NCBI RefSeq assembly: GCF_021991835.1
Contig: NZ_JAHDAU010000005.1
Coordinates: forward strand, 248,001-312,000
From: Polaribacter sargassicola
GTDB taxonomy: Bacteria; Bacteroidota; Bacteroidia; Flavobacteriales; Flavobacteriaceae
Direction: 5' to 3'
DNA: 64,000 nt
Shown: positions 1-7,492 of the stretch, one piece after another
Position numbering within the stretch: the stretch's first letter is position 1
Layout: each line of letters opens with the position of its first letter
Made by a program: the position numbers and the translations under genes
Notes under the pieces: model-generated
The model's input: the letters and a program-made list of their open reading frames with translations, nothing else
Databases searched by the model: none
Told to the model about the DNA's origin: nothing

Positions 1-1
1 A

Positions 2-1258
2 GATACATATAATCTAGTTTGTTTTACAGTGCCTTTTCCTGGTAATTTATTTTCGGCATTACGTTGTGCACAATTTATAAAACAAGAATATCCAAAAATA
101 AAAGTTGCAATGGGTGGTGGTTATTGTAATACAGAATTAAGACGATTATCTGACCCAAGAATTTTTGATTTTGTAGATTTTATTACGCTAGATGATGGAG
201 AAGGACCATTATTAAGAATCACCGAATTTTTAACAAGTAAAATAGAAGAGGAGTCTTTAGAAAGAACTTTTATTTGTAAAAACAATAAGGTTGTTTATGT
301 AGATAAATTACCAAATACTATTTTTCATCACAAAAATTTGCCTGCGCCAAGTTATATTGGTTTGCCTACAAATAAGTACTTGTCTTTTTTAGATGTAATG
401 AATCCGATGCACAGAATGTGGTCTGATGGTAAATGGAATAAACTCACCATTTCTCACGGTTGTTATTGGAAACAATGTTCTTTTTGCGATGTTACTTTAG
501 ATTATATTGGTAATTACCAAAATACAACTGCAGATGATTTGGTAAATAAAATTGAAAAAATAATTTCTGAAACAGGAATTACAGGTTTTCATTTTGTAGA
601 TGAAGCTGCGCCGCCAAAAATGTTAAGAGCTTTAGCTAATAAATTAATAGAAAGAAAAATATTTATTACTTGGTGGACAAACATCCGTTTCGAAAAAACA
701 TTTACGCCAGAATTATGCGCTTTACTTTCTAAATCTGGTTGTATTGCAGTAACTGGCGGGTTAGAAGTTGCTTCAGACAGGTTGTTGGCTAAAATGAAAA
801 AAGGAGTAGATATAGGTCAGGTAGCTAGAGTTACCAAAGCTTTTTCTGATGAAAATATTATGGTACACGCTTATTTAATGTTTGGTTTTCCTACAGAAAC
901 GGCGCAAGAAACCATTGATTCTTTAGAGGTTGTACGCCAATTGTTTTATAATAATTGTATTCAATCTGCATTTTGGCATCAATTTGCATGTACAAGTCAT
1001 AGTCCGGTTGGTAAAAACCCAGAAGAATTTAAAATAAATATTATTGGGCCAGAATTTAAAGGTTTTGCAGAAAACGATTTGTATCACGAAGATCCAACAG
1101 GAGCAGAGCATCACTTATATAGCCAAGGTTTAAATATGGCTTTAAATAATTATTTAAATCACAAAGGTTTCGAAATTCCTTTGCACAGCTATTTCGATTT
1201 TAAAGTACCAAAAGTAACTATCAATAATAATTTGATTTTTAATCATTTAAATAAATAA
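2..1258 (+). CDS. B12-binding radical SAM protein, 5' end outside window
   Basis: The frame is open from base 2, so the start lies before the window; the GTG at 29 is internal. The visible part begins in the second half of a cobalamin-binding fold (Gly-rich AMGGGYCN), followed by a radical SAM domain. The iron-sulfur cysteines are in HGCYWKQCSFCD (about 455-490), which gives C-x4-C-x2-C instead of the usual C-x3-C-x2-C. From general knowledge, a GCYW..C..C form occurs in some B12-radical SAM families. Later segments (FHFVDEAAPP, TGGLEVASDRLLAKMKKG, HAYLMFGFPTET) are typical of the radical SAM barrel. Such enzymes cleave S-adenosylmethionine to start radical methylation or ring chemistry; the substrate here cannot be told. 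It stands alone on the plus strand, convergent with the next gene. Confidence 0.88.
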   Translation, partial: DTYNLVCFTVPFPGNLFSALRCAQFIKQEYPKIKVAMGGGYCNTELRRLSDPRIFDFVDFITLDDGEGPLLRITEFLTSKIEEESLERTFICKNNKVVYVDKLPNTIFHHKNLPAPSYIGLPTNKYLSFLDVMNPMHRMWSDGKWNKLTISHGCYWKQCSFCDVTLDYIGNYQNTTADDLVNKIEKIISETGITGFHFVDEAAPPKMLRALANKLIERKIFITWWTNIRFEKTFTPELCALLSKSGCIAVTGGLEVASDRLLAKMKKGVDIGQVARVTKAFSDENIMVHAYLMFGFPTETAQETIDSLEVVRQLFYNNCIQSAFWHQFACTSHSPVGKNPEEFKINIIGPEFKGFAENDLYHEDPTGAEHHLYSQGLNMALNNYLNHKGFEIPLHSYFDFKVPKVTINNNLIFNHLNK

Positions 1259-1267
1259 TTTTTTTTA

Positions 1268-1350
1268 GAAGCTATTTCCTGCTTTCGCTACTCGCTTTTT
1301 TATCGTTCCTCAAAAAGAGCTCAAACAAGCCGCTCAATCAGGGCTAAACT
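1268..1350. repeat. GC-richer dyad-rich block, possible interspersed repeat
   Basis: This block between two convergent genes is clearly richer in G and C than its surroundings and holds nested dyads: TTTCCTG near 1275 against CAGGGCT near 1338, and GCTTTTTT against AAAAAGAGC around a short loop. It resembles the short extragenic palindromic repeats scattered in flavobacterial genomes, but only one copy is in this window, so the repeat status is inferred. A further 9-bp inverted repeat (AAAATCCTT at 1403, AAGGATTTT at 1446) follows and could act as a weak terminator. Confidence 0.4.
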
Positions 1351-1479
1351 TATTTACAAACAATATTTCTTATCAAATAAAATGTTGTCTTTCAACAAAA
1401 AGAAAATCCTTATAAAACCAAACCACTTTTAATGTTTAATCTTACAAGGATTTTGTTAGTTAAAAAGAAATAACATTTA

Positions 1480-1995
1480 TTATTTTGCGTAAGCTCCAGA
1501 AGAATATGTTAATTCGTAACTATGTGTGTAAACTTCAAAAACAATTCCGAAAGGATCTTCTACATAACACATTTTAAAAGGTTTATCTTTTGGATAATAT
1601 TCTCTTATAGGCATTCTTTGTTTACCACCGTAAGCAATAATTTTTTCAATTAACTCTTCAATATTAGGATCTTGAACACAAAAATGGAAAAGACCTGTAT
1701 TAAAAGGGTTGAACTCTGGCGCTTCTTTAATTCCGTTTGGAAAACAGAATAATTCTACACCAACACCATCAGATGTTGATAAATGTGCAATTTCAAATTC
1801 TGTCCAATCTTCACCAAAAACATCAATACACATAATACCAATAGCAGTGTCTGCTTCTTTTTTTACTGTAGAAGGCTCCATTATTACATACCAACCCATT
1901 ACTTCTGAGTAGAATTTTACCGCTTCTTTAATATTAGGTACTGTAATACCTATGTGAGAAAATGATTTAGGATAATCTTTATTTTTAGTCATCAT
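1480..1995 (-). CDS. VOC (glyoxalase/dioxygenase fold) family protein
   Basis: 171 aa with two beta-alpha-beta-beta-beta modules of the vicinal oxygen chelate superfamily. Metal-ligand candidates sit where expected: the His in FSHIGITVP, the His in LFHFCVQDP and the Glu in DPFGIVFEVYTHS. Families of this fold include glyoxalase I, antibiotic-binding proteins and ring-cleavage dioxygenases; the substrate is not evident. A longer frame reaches 2013, but the ATG at 1995 is preferred because a -7 element (TAATTTTG on the minus strand, 2011-2018) lies just upstream. It is divergent from an HxlR regulator, a common arrangement in which the regulator controls the enzyme, perhaps in response to an electrophile. 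Confidence 0.85.
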   Translation of the reverse strand: MMTKNKDYPKSFSHIGITVPNIKEAVKFYSEVMGWYVIMEPSTVKKEADTAIGIMCIDVFGEDWTEFEIAHLSTSDGVGVELFCFPNGIKEAPEFNPFNTGLFHFCVQDPNIEELIEKIIAYGGKQRMPIREYYPKDKPFKMCYVEDPFGIVFEVYTHSYELTYSSGAYAK

Positions 1996-2010
1996 ATTTA
2001 ATTTAGACTG

Positions 2011-2042
2011 CAAAATTAATATATATTTGCTCTTTGGGCAAC
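2011..2042 (-). promoter_or_regulatory. Putative promoter of the VOC gene
   Basis: On the minus strand GTTG (2039-2042) is followed after 20 nt by TAATTTTG (2011-2018), matching the Bacteroidetes -33/-7 form. It lies 16 bp before the ATG at 1995. Confidence 0.5.
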
Positions 2043-2043
2043 A

Positions 2044-2080
2044 ACTTACTAAAAAGTATTATAGTTACCAAAAAGAGTAA
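2044..2080. promoter_or_regulatory. Candidate HxlR operator, two imperfect copies
   Basis: ACTTACTAAAAAG (2044-2056) and AGTTACCAAAAAG (2063-2075) are near-identical direct copies 19 bp apart. Each also contains an inverted pair: TACT-N4-AGTA in the first and TTAC-N8-GTAA in the second. They lie between the divergent VOC and HxlR genes, abutting the VOC -33 element. HxlR-family regulators are known to use paired sites of this kind; binding here is inferred. Confidence 0.45.
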
Positions 2081-2116
2081 AATAATGATTATCAGTAAAA
2101 TAAATATTAAATTTTT

Positions 2117-2425
2117 ATGGAAAAAATTAAATGTCCTTTAAATTATACAATGAATTTGATAGGAACAAAATGGAAACCCTTAATTTTATTTCATTTATTA
2201 GATGGTGGTTTGCGTTCTGGAGTTTTACAAAAACAAATTTCTGGCATTTCTAATAAAATGTTTACGCAAACTGTTAGAGAGTTAGAAAAAGATGGGTTGA
2301 TTATAAGAAAAGTATATCCGGTTGTTCCGCCAAAGGTAGAATACAAATTAAGTAAAAGAGGAGCGTCTTTAGAAAATATTTTAAGAAGTTTAGATAAATG
2401 GGGATTAAATGATATTAATAATTAA
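2117..2425 (+). CDS. HxlR-family winged-helix regulator
   Basis: 102 aa, the usual size for the family, with the HxlR winged helix throughout: the N-terminal CPLNYTMNLIGTKWKPLIL segment, recognition region around ISNKMFTQTVRELEKDGLI and the wing VPPKVEYKLSKRG. Cys6 is the conserved N-terminal cysteine that in studied relatives (HypR, YodB) senses quinones or disulfide stress. The gene is divergent from the VOC enzyme, with paired sites in the 120-bp gap, so it probably represses that enzyme and perhaps itself. Confidence 0.9.
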   Translation: MEKIKCPLNYTMNLIGTKWKPLILFHLLDGGLRSGVLQKQISGISNKMFTQTVRELEKDGLIIRKVYPVVPPKVEYKLSKRGASLENILRSLDKWGLNDINN

Positions 2426-2528
2426 TCAATGTTTTTTTCAATTTTTTAAAAAAGCATAAATAACTGATTTTAATGTTTTTATAACGTTTATCTAAATCAA
2501 TTAATTAAATAATTTTTATTGCTTTTTT

Positions 2529-3044
2529 TTAAACAAAAATTAGAATAAGAGATAAAATAATACCGCCAATGGCATAATACATTCCTTTTTTAAAAATTGC
2601 CATTTTTGGGGTGTACATCCAAAATGCAGACAAAACAAAGAACAATAAAGAAACACCAAAAAAGATGTTTAAAAAATATACGGGACTATCTGTAGTTGCT
2701 TTGTGTAATTTTTCCATTTTATTAAGAATAAATGGCAACTCTTGTTTTTTAATAATGGCAAGACCGGTTTGTTTATTGTATGTACCTCCTTTAAGATATA
2801 AAATTCCACCTTCTTCTTTAATTACGTCTGCACCTTTTTTAAAAACAGGTTTTAATTGTCTGTCAGATAAATTCGGAGCTAATTGTTGCTCGGTAATTAC
2901 TTCTTTTTTTAGAAAATTGGTATTTCTAAAAATCATTAAAATTCCACTTAATGCATAAATAAACATAATTCCGGCTAAAAAAAAGCCTAAATACCTATGG
3001 ATAATTCTAACTTGTAATGCAAATGAAGGTTTTCTTTTCGCCAT
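2529..3044 (-). CDS. PepSY-associated TM helix protein
   Basis: 171 aa. It begins with the conserved cytoplasmic stretch of PepSY_TM proteins (VRIIHRYLGFFLAGIMFIYALSG), has a first helix at about 20-40, a periplasmic loop of about 80 residues, then two more helices (SPVYFLNIFFGVSLLFFVLS and a C-terminal one). PepSY_TM proteins include iron-uptake-linked reductases, but this short form lacks the second half of such proteins. The frame begins earlier at a TTG (3068); the ATG at 3044 (MAKRKPS) fits relatives better. No neighbour explains its role. Confidence 0.75.
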   Translation of the reverse strand: MAKRKPSFALQVRIIHRYLGFFLAGIMFIYALSGILMIFRNTNFLKKEVITEQQLAPNLSDRQLKPVFKKGADVIKEEGGILYLKGGTYNKQTGLAIIKKQELPFILNKMEKLHKATTDSPVYFLNIFFGVSLLFFVLSAFWMYTPKMAIFKKGMYYAIGGIILSLILIFV

Positions 3045-3139
3045 TTTACTTTTTATTATTTCCCGCAATAATAGGAATTTAATTTTTTAGTTAAAGCTTT
3101 TAGCTACAACTTTATTGATAAAAAATTAAATAAACTTAA

Positions 3140-3523
3140 CTATAAAACATATTTTTCAAAAATATCATTAAGCGCAAGTTCTGGGTTTTCACAAAGACCA
3201 GGATGTGTTTTAGAGCTTTGTACAATTGTACTTCTACAGGCAGCTAGCCACCTAAAACGATCAGAAATCTCGAACTCACCAATTTTACCACCAGATTTAC
3301 CTCCGTTACAAATTAATTTCCAGGCATTTAAATAATTGTTCAGTAAATCAATTTCTAAATCTGGTGCAATAGCCTTTAATTTATTGCTATCTACATGGTA
3401 TTTTATCCCTAAAAATTTTTTGCGTTTAGAAAAGAGAATTACGCCAACATTAAAAAACTCTTCGCGTTCTACTTTAGGCACAACTCTTATAATGGCATAT
3501 TCAAACGTAACTTTATCTTGCAT
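3140..3523 (-). CDS. DUF3037 protein
   Basis: 127 aa, a whole DUF3037 domain (FEYAIIRVVPKVEREEFFNVG at the start, RFRWLAACRS near the end). The family has no known biochemical role. Its start overlaps the 3' end of the HipA-like kinase gene by 11 bp, so the two are translationally coupled. Pairing of DUF3037 with a HipA-like kinase is recurrent in bacteria, which suggests that the two act together, perhaps as kinase and target or partner. Confidence 0.85.
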   Translation of the reverse strand: MQDKVTFEYAIIRVVPKVEREEFFNVGVILFSKRKKFLGIKYHVDSNKLKAIAPDLEIDLLNNYLNAWKLICNGGKSGGKIGEFEISDRFRWLAACRSTIVQSSKTHPGLCENPELALNDIFEKYVL

Positions 3524-4292
3524 CTTCAGCTTCTTTTACAAGTGAATCTATCATAGAAATTTTTGCATTTAAAAATTGAATATATGCAGCTCTCATTTGG
3601 TCAGGGTTAAATAAATCTCCTTCATTTATCAACCAGTCTTCCGGAATGCTATTTACAATTTTGCTAACAATATCAGTATTTATAGCTAATAATATTTCTT
3701 TAGAGGCTTTTTGTAATTGAGTAGCTTTTGGTAAAAGAACATGGTCTTTTATTAAAGGAAAAGTTCTTTTTAAATGATTTTCCCATGTTTGCCAATTATG
3801 ATGAAAATAAAAACTAGCTCCATTATCAATAATCCACAATTCGTTTTTCCAATTTAATAAGTTGGTGTTTTTAGCCGTTCTATCAATGTTACTGATTAAA
3901 CTATCTAAAATAACCACTTTAGAAGCCGTTAAAGAATCTACTTTAGATACTAGTGGATCGTAAGTTATGGCGCTAGATAAAAAATGTAAACCTAAATTTA
4001 AACCAACACTAAACTTTAGCAAATCTTGAATTTCTTCGTCTGGTTCTGTTTTACTAAATGAGTCATCTAGGTTCATAAACACTAATTCTGGCACATTTAA
4101 ACCTATGGCTCTTGCCAATTCTCCTCCAATAAATTCAGATATTAAAGCTTTTTTACCTTGACCTGCACCTCTAAATTTAAGCACGTACAAAAAATCATCA
4201 TCACCCTTTACAATAGCAGGTAAAGATCCACCTTCACGTAAAGGTTGTAAGTATTGAACAACATTTACGGTTCTAATATCAATTGTATCCAT
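3513..4292 (-). CDS. HipA-like kinase
   Basis: 259 aa, much shorter than classical HipA (about 440 aa) and without its N-terminal subdomain. The kinase elements are visible: Lys39 in YVLKFRG and Glu53 for ATP anchoring, catalytic loop SNIDRTAKNTN (Asp137, Asn142), and a DFG-like IIDNGASF (Asp156). HipA kinases phosphorylate proteins such as glutamyl-tRNA synthetase and are usually inhibited by a HipB DNA-binding partner. Here an XRE gene lies 56 bp upstream on the same strand and DUF3037 overlaps downstream. Whether this is a toxin cannot be read from sequence; the short form with DUF3037 is a different subgroup from the toxin HipA. Confidence 0.82.
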   Translation of the reverse strand: MDTIDIRTVNVVQYLQPLREGGSLPAIVKGDDDFLYVLKFRGAGQGKKALISEFIGGELARAIGLNVPELVFMNLDDSFSKTEPDEEIQDLLKFSVGLNLGLHFLSSAITYDPLVSKVDSLTASKVVILDSLISNIDRTAKNTNLLNWKNELWIIDNGASFYFHHNWQTWENHLKRTFPLIKDHVLLPKATQLQKASKEILLAINTDIVSKIVNSIPEDWLINEGDLFNPDQMRAAYIQFLNAKISMIDSLVKEAEDAR

Positions 4293-4348
4293 AAGAACAA
4301 AATTAAAGCAATTATATAAGTTTAAAACAGAAAAAAGACAGAATTCGG

Positions 4349-4714
4349 TTATTTCTGATATTCATCAAAAGTTCCATCATTATAAAAAACAACAATTCGC
4401 TGAATTTTTTTTCCATTACCATTTTCTGTTTCTTCTTTATTTGTTGAAAATAAAGTAGGAGAGGTAGTACTATTGCTCTTTGTTTCTGTTTTTTTTGGAA
4501 ATACTCCCTTGCCGTGTAAGAGCCAATTAATGTCTACATCATTAAATTCTGATGTAATTTTTAAGACAAAGTCTAAACTAGGTTTATTTCTGCCTGATAA
4601 TATATGTGATATACTAGAACGTTGTACGCCTATTTTATCAGCAAATAACGAACCTGTCAATTGATAAGCATCCATTATTTTTTTAAGTCTAATTGTAAAT
4701 TCAGTAGTATTCAC
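4349..4714 (-). CDS. XRE-family HTH regulator
   Basis: 121 aa from a GTG start at 4714. The helix-turn-helix (LFADKIGVQRSSISHILSGR) is followed by the conserved NKPSLDFVLKI stretch, a Ser/Thr/Asn-rich linker and a C-terminal segment (IQRIVVFYNDGTFDEYQ) found in many flavobacterial regulators of this type. A TTG at 4750 would put the start upstream of the promoter, so the GTG is preferred: the promoter predicts transcription from about 4731. Two copies of a palindrome flank the start region and three more lie 250 bp further on, pointing to autoregulation. It could be the HipB-like partner of the kinase that follows, but its tail also resembles stand-alone regulators. Confidence 0.85.
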   Translation of the reverse strand: MNTTEFTIRLKKIMDAYQLTGSLFADKIGVQRSSISHILSGRNKPSLDFVLKITSEFNDVDINWLLHGKGVFPKKTETKSNSTTSPTLFSTNKEETENGNGKKIQRIVVFYNDGTFDEYQK

Positions 4715-4768
4715 ATTTGTAAATTTTATAACAATTACAAATGTAAACAAAGTAAATCTAACATCAAA
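4710..4768 (-). promoter_or_regulatory. XRE promoter with two overlapping operators
   Basis: On the minus strand TTTG (4765-4768), exactly 19 nt, then TACATTTG (4738-4745): a full match to the Bacteroidetes promoter form. The palindrome TTTACA-nn-TGTAAA occurs over the -7 element (4734-4747, one mismatch) and again over the GTG start (4710-4723, one mismatch). The two are 24 bp apart. A repressor bound here would block its own transcription. Confidence 0.7.
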
Positions 4769-4964
4769 ATTAATCTATAAATATTTAAAATTATGTAAAT
4801 AAACATATTAAACCTTTAGTTTAAGTATTGTTATTTTACAATCTAAATAATAGTATGTTATAAATTAAAATAGAGATTATTTATTGAGTTTTATGCTTGA
4901 ATTTTATTGAGTTTTTCTGATAAAACTAGTTGTTAGAAAAGTAAATTAATAAACTTTATTATAG

Positions 4965-5027
4965 ATTACATTTGTAAACTACAAGCAGTTTACAAATGTA
5001 AATCAATTTTGTGTTTACATTTGTAAA
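4965..5027. promoter_or_regulatory. Three phased copies of the TTTACAnnTGTAAA palindrome
   Basis: Copies at 4965-4978 (one mismatch), 4989-5002 (perfect) and 5014-5027 (perfect) are 24 and 25 bp apart, the same phase as the pair at the XRE start. They lie in the 393-bp gap between the XRE gene and the M14 peptidase gene. The same gap holds a 13-bp direct repeat TTTATTGAGTTTT (4880-4892 and 4903-4915, period 23) and, before the peptidase gene, a -7-like TACTTTTG (5080-5087). The rest is plain AT-rich sequence. Confidence 0.65.
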
Positions 5028-5107
5028 TTGATTTATATTGGATAAAAATTAAAAATGTTAATTGCTTTAAGAATTTCTTTACTTTTGAAAAAAATAATAT
5101 TTTTTAC

Positions 5108-6154
5108 ATGAATACTTTACAACCAGAATTTATAGAGGCTCTTTACCTTAAGCATAAAGAAGATTCTTTGTATGGAAAATGGATTACATACAACGACATA
5201 AAAAAAATTATTTCTAATTATGACTCTAAATTTTTAATAACTAAAATTGGTACATCAGAAGATGATAGACCAATTAATAAATTAGAAATAGGAACTGGTG
5301 CTAAAAGAATATTATTATGGTCTCAAATGCATGGTAATGAAAGTACAGGCACAAGAGCATTATTCGACCTTTTTAATTGTATAGTTAACTCCTCAGAAAA
5401 AATTTTTACAGAAATTTTAAAAGAATGTACTTTGGTTTTTATACCTATGTTAAACCCTGATGGAGCGCAAGCTTATACAAGAGTTAATGCAAATAATGTA
5501 GATTTAAATAGAGATGCTGTAGATAGAGTAGCTAAAGAGAGTAAGATTCTTCGTGAAATTTTAGAAGATTTTAATCCTAAATTTTGTTTTAACTTACATG
5601 ATCAAAGAACTATTTTTAATGTAGGAGGAACAACAAATCCTGCAACTATATCATTTTTAGCTCCTTCAGAGGATATTACAAGAAAATTAACAAAAGGTAG
5701 AATAGAAACGATGAGTGTTATTGTTAGCATGAATAAAATGCTGCAAAACATAATTCCTAATTTTGTTGGTAGATATACAGATGAGTTTTATCCTACAGCT
5801 ACAGGCGATAATTTTCAGAAATTAGGTCATAATACTATATTAATAGAGTCTGGTCATTATCCAAATGATTATGAAAGGGAGAAAACAAGAAAATATACTT
5901 TTTTCTCAATCCTTCAAGGTCTTTATTATATTACAAACTCCATTTCTTTTAATGATTATGAAGAATACTTTGATATTCCTAATAATGATAGTGTTTTTTA
6001 TGATGTAATACACAGATATTCAGATAGTAATAAGGATTGTGCTTACCAATATCAAGACTTAATTATTGATAATAAATTTGTATCAAAATTAAACAAAGTA
6101 GATAAAATTAGTTTAAAATCTAAAATTGGGCACTCAGAAATCAATTTTGACTAA
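5108..6154 (+). CDS. M14-family zinc carboxypeptidase-like protein
   Basis: 348 aa, no signal peptide, so probably cytoplasmic. Zinc ligands of the M14 fold are visible: His75 and Glu78 in QMHGNEST, and His164 in FNLHDQR. The substrate-binding Asn134-Arg135 pair (VDLNRD) and the NPDGA turn are present, and Glu247 (LIESGHY) is the likely catalytic base. M14 enzymes remove C-terminal residues or deacylate amino-acid derivatives; the substrate is unknown. An Lrp-type regulator follows 76-88 bp downstream on the same strand, which fits a role in amino-acid or peptide turnover. The array of XRE palindromes lies upstream. Confidence 0.85.
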   Translation: MNTLQPEFIEALYLKHKEDSLYGKWITYNDIKKIISNYDSKFLITKIGTSEDDRPINKLEIGTGAKRILLWSQMHGNESTGTRALFDLFNCIVNSSEKIFTEILKECTLVFIPMLNPDGAQAYTRVNANNVDLNRDAVDRVAKESKILREILEDFNPKFCFNLHDQRTIFNVGGTTNPATISFLAPSEDITRKLTKGRIETMSVIVSMNKMLQNIIPNFVGRYTDEFYPTATGDNFQKLGHNTILIESGHYPNDYEREKTRKYTFFSILQGLYYITNSISFNDYEEYFDIPNNDSVFYDVIHRYSDSNKDCAYQYQDLIIDNKFVSKLNKVDKISLKSKIGHSEINFD

Positions 6155-6242
6155 AAAAAGTTTAAGTATTTATTAGTTTTATTAGTAATTAAATAAATTA
6201 AATTCATAAATTTGTTCAGTAATTTGAATAATGCTTAAAAAA

Positions 6243-6725
6243 ATGAAAAAATTTATACTAGACGAAATCGATCATCAAATTTTAGATATTTTAATTGAAA
6301 ACGCTAGAACTCCATTTACCGATATTGCAAAACAGTTATTAGTTTCTGCAGGTACAATTCATGTTCGTGTTAAAAAAATGGAAGACGAAGGAATTATTCA
6401 GGGTTCTACTCTTACATTAAATTACGAAAAAATGGGATATTCTTTTATAGCCCATGTTGGTGTTTATTTAGAAAAAACATCTATGACACAAAGCGTTATA
6501 GAAGATTTAAGAAAAATTGCCAATGTAACTGTAGCTTATGTAACTGCTGGGAAATATAATATTTTCTGTAAGGTTAGAGCAAAAGGAACAAATGATGCAA
6601 AAGACATTATATATAGAATAGATGATGTTCCTGGAGTAAAAAGAACAGAAACTATGATTGCTTTAGAAGAAAGTATTAATGATAAGAAAAGAATGATGCA
6701 CGCCATCTTTCAAGATTATAATTAA
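6243..6725 (+). CDS. Lrp/AsnC-family transcription regulator
   Basis: 160 aa: an N-terminal winged HTH (about 5-60; LDEIDHQILDILIENARTPF, then LLVSAGTIHVRVKKMEDEGI) and a C-terminal RAM ligand-binding domain (about 65-150). These proteins form octamers and respond to amino acids. An in-frame ATG at 6231 also exists; the one at 6243 (MKKFILDEID) matches relatives. A -7-like element TAAATTTG is at 6207-6214. It follows the M14 peptidase and ends in a strong terminator. Confidence 0.92.
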   Translation: MKKFILDEIDHQILDILIENARTPFTDIAKQLLVSAGTIHVRVKKMEDEGIIQGSTLTLNYEKMGYSFIAHVGVYLEKTSMTQSVIEDLRKIANVTVAYVTAGKYNIFCKVRAKGTNDAKDIIYRIDDVPGVKRTETMIALEESINDKKRMMHAIFQDYN

Positions 6726-6742
6726 TATTGATAATAAATTAA

Positions 6743-6773
6743 AAAACCTTATTTCTTTAAATAAGGTTTTTTT
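6743..6773. terminator. Bidirectional terminator
   Basis: A 10-bp stem AACCTTATTT/AAATAAGGTT with a 4-nt loop, flanked by A-runs on the left and T-runs on the right, sits between the convergent lrp-like and truC-like genes and can serve both. Confidence 0.85.
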
Positions 6774-6784
6774 ATAGAAATTAT

Positions 6785-7489
6785 TTAATCTAAAGGGTTT
6801 TTCCAAGAAAACTTTTGGAAAAGTATGCTCCAATCTTTTGGAAAAACTGCTTTTAATAGCATTTTATCATTTGTAAACGGATGTTGAAATTCTAATTTAC
6901 CAGCATGTAAAAACATATTTTTACATGTAAAATTTTCTTCAAACATCATATTATGGTTTTTATCTCCATATTTTGGATCTCCAATTAATGGATGACTAAT
7001 TTTGTTGGTATGTACTCTTAATTGATGCATTCTACCAGTCTTTGGTAGTAATTCAATTAAACTATAACGAGAAGAATCATATGGTTTTACAGGAATTTCT
7101 AATGTAATTTGCTCTAAAGTTTTTAAAAATGTTAGAGCATCTTTATGTACTTTGGCATCTCTTCCTTTTACAGGAGAATCTATTGTTTTTGTTTCTGGAG
7201 AAAACCCTCTAACAATACCAAAGTAAGTTTTTTGTATTAGATTGTTTGTAAATAGTTCTTGAAACTTAGAAACGTATTGTGTTTCTTTTGCCAATAAAAT
7301 TATTCCAGAAGTTTTTCGGTCTAATCTATGTATCGGATAAACTTTAATTCCTTTTTCTTCTAAAATTAACTGTAATAAAGAGTTTTCTTCTGCAACATTT
7401 CTAGAGTGATGTGCATGATGCACTAATATATTGTTTGGTTTATTTACACAAATAATATAATTATCTTCAAAAATTATATCTAAACTCAT
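6785..7489 (-). CDS. truC: RluA/TruC-family pseudouridine synthase
   Basis: 234 aa. The family signature HRLDRKTSG carries catalytic Asp57, which attacks the target uridine; later conserved segments GRMHQLRVH and HPLIGDPKYG are present. There is no S4 domain, as in TruC, which modifies U65 of several tRNAs; the RNA target here is inferred from similarity. The gene lies 3 bp after the efflux gene on the same strand, so the two are probably cotranscribed, though no functional link is known. Confidence 0.85.
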   Translation of the reverse strand: MSLDIIFEDNYIICVNKPNNILVHHAHHSRNVAEENSLLQLILEEKGIKVYPIHRLDRKTSGIILLAKETQYVSKFQELFTNNLIQKTYFGIVRGFSPETKTIDSPVKGRDAKVHKDALTFLKTLEQITLEIPVKPYDSSRYSLIELLPKTGRMHQLRVHTNKISHPLIGDPKYGDKNHNMMFEENFTCKNMFLHAGKLEFQHPFTNDKMLLKAVFPKDWSILFQKFSWKNPLD

Positions 7490-7492
7490 ATT

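Noticed and set aside
2611-2958. Plus-strand frame of 115 codons inside the PepSY-TM gene
   Set aside because: It is antisense to a recognisable membrane protein, with no family resemblance of its own; a shadow frame.
3513-4714. Classical hipBA toxin-antitoxin
   Set aside because: The kinase is about 180 residues shorter than HipA and coupled to DUF3037; toxicity cannot be asserted from the sequence.
4965-5027. Regularly spaced repeats resembling a small CRISPR array
   Set aside because: The repeats are 14-bp palindromes with 10-11 bp between them, far shorter than CRISPR repeats and spacers, and no cas genes are near; they fit operators better.
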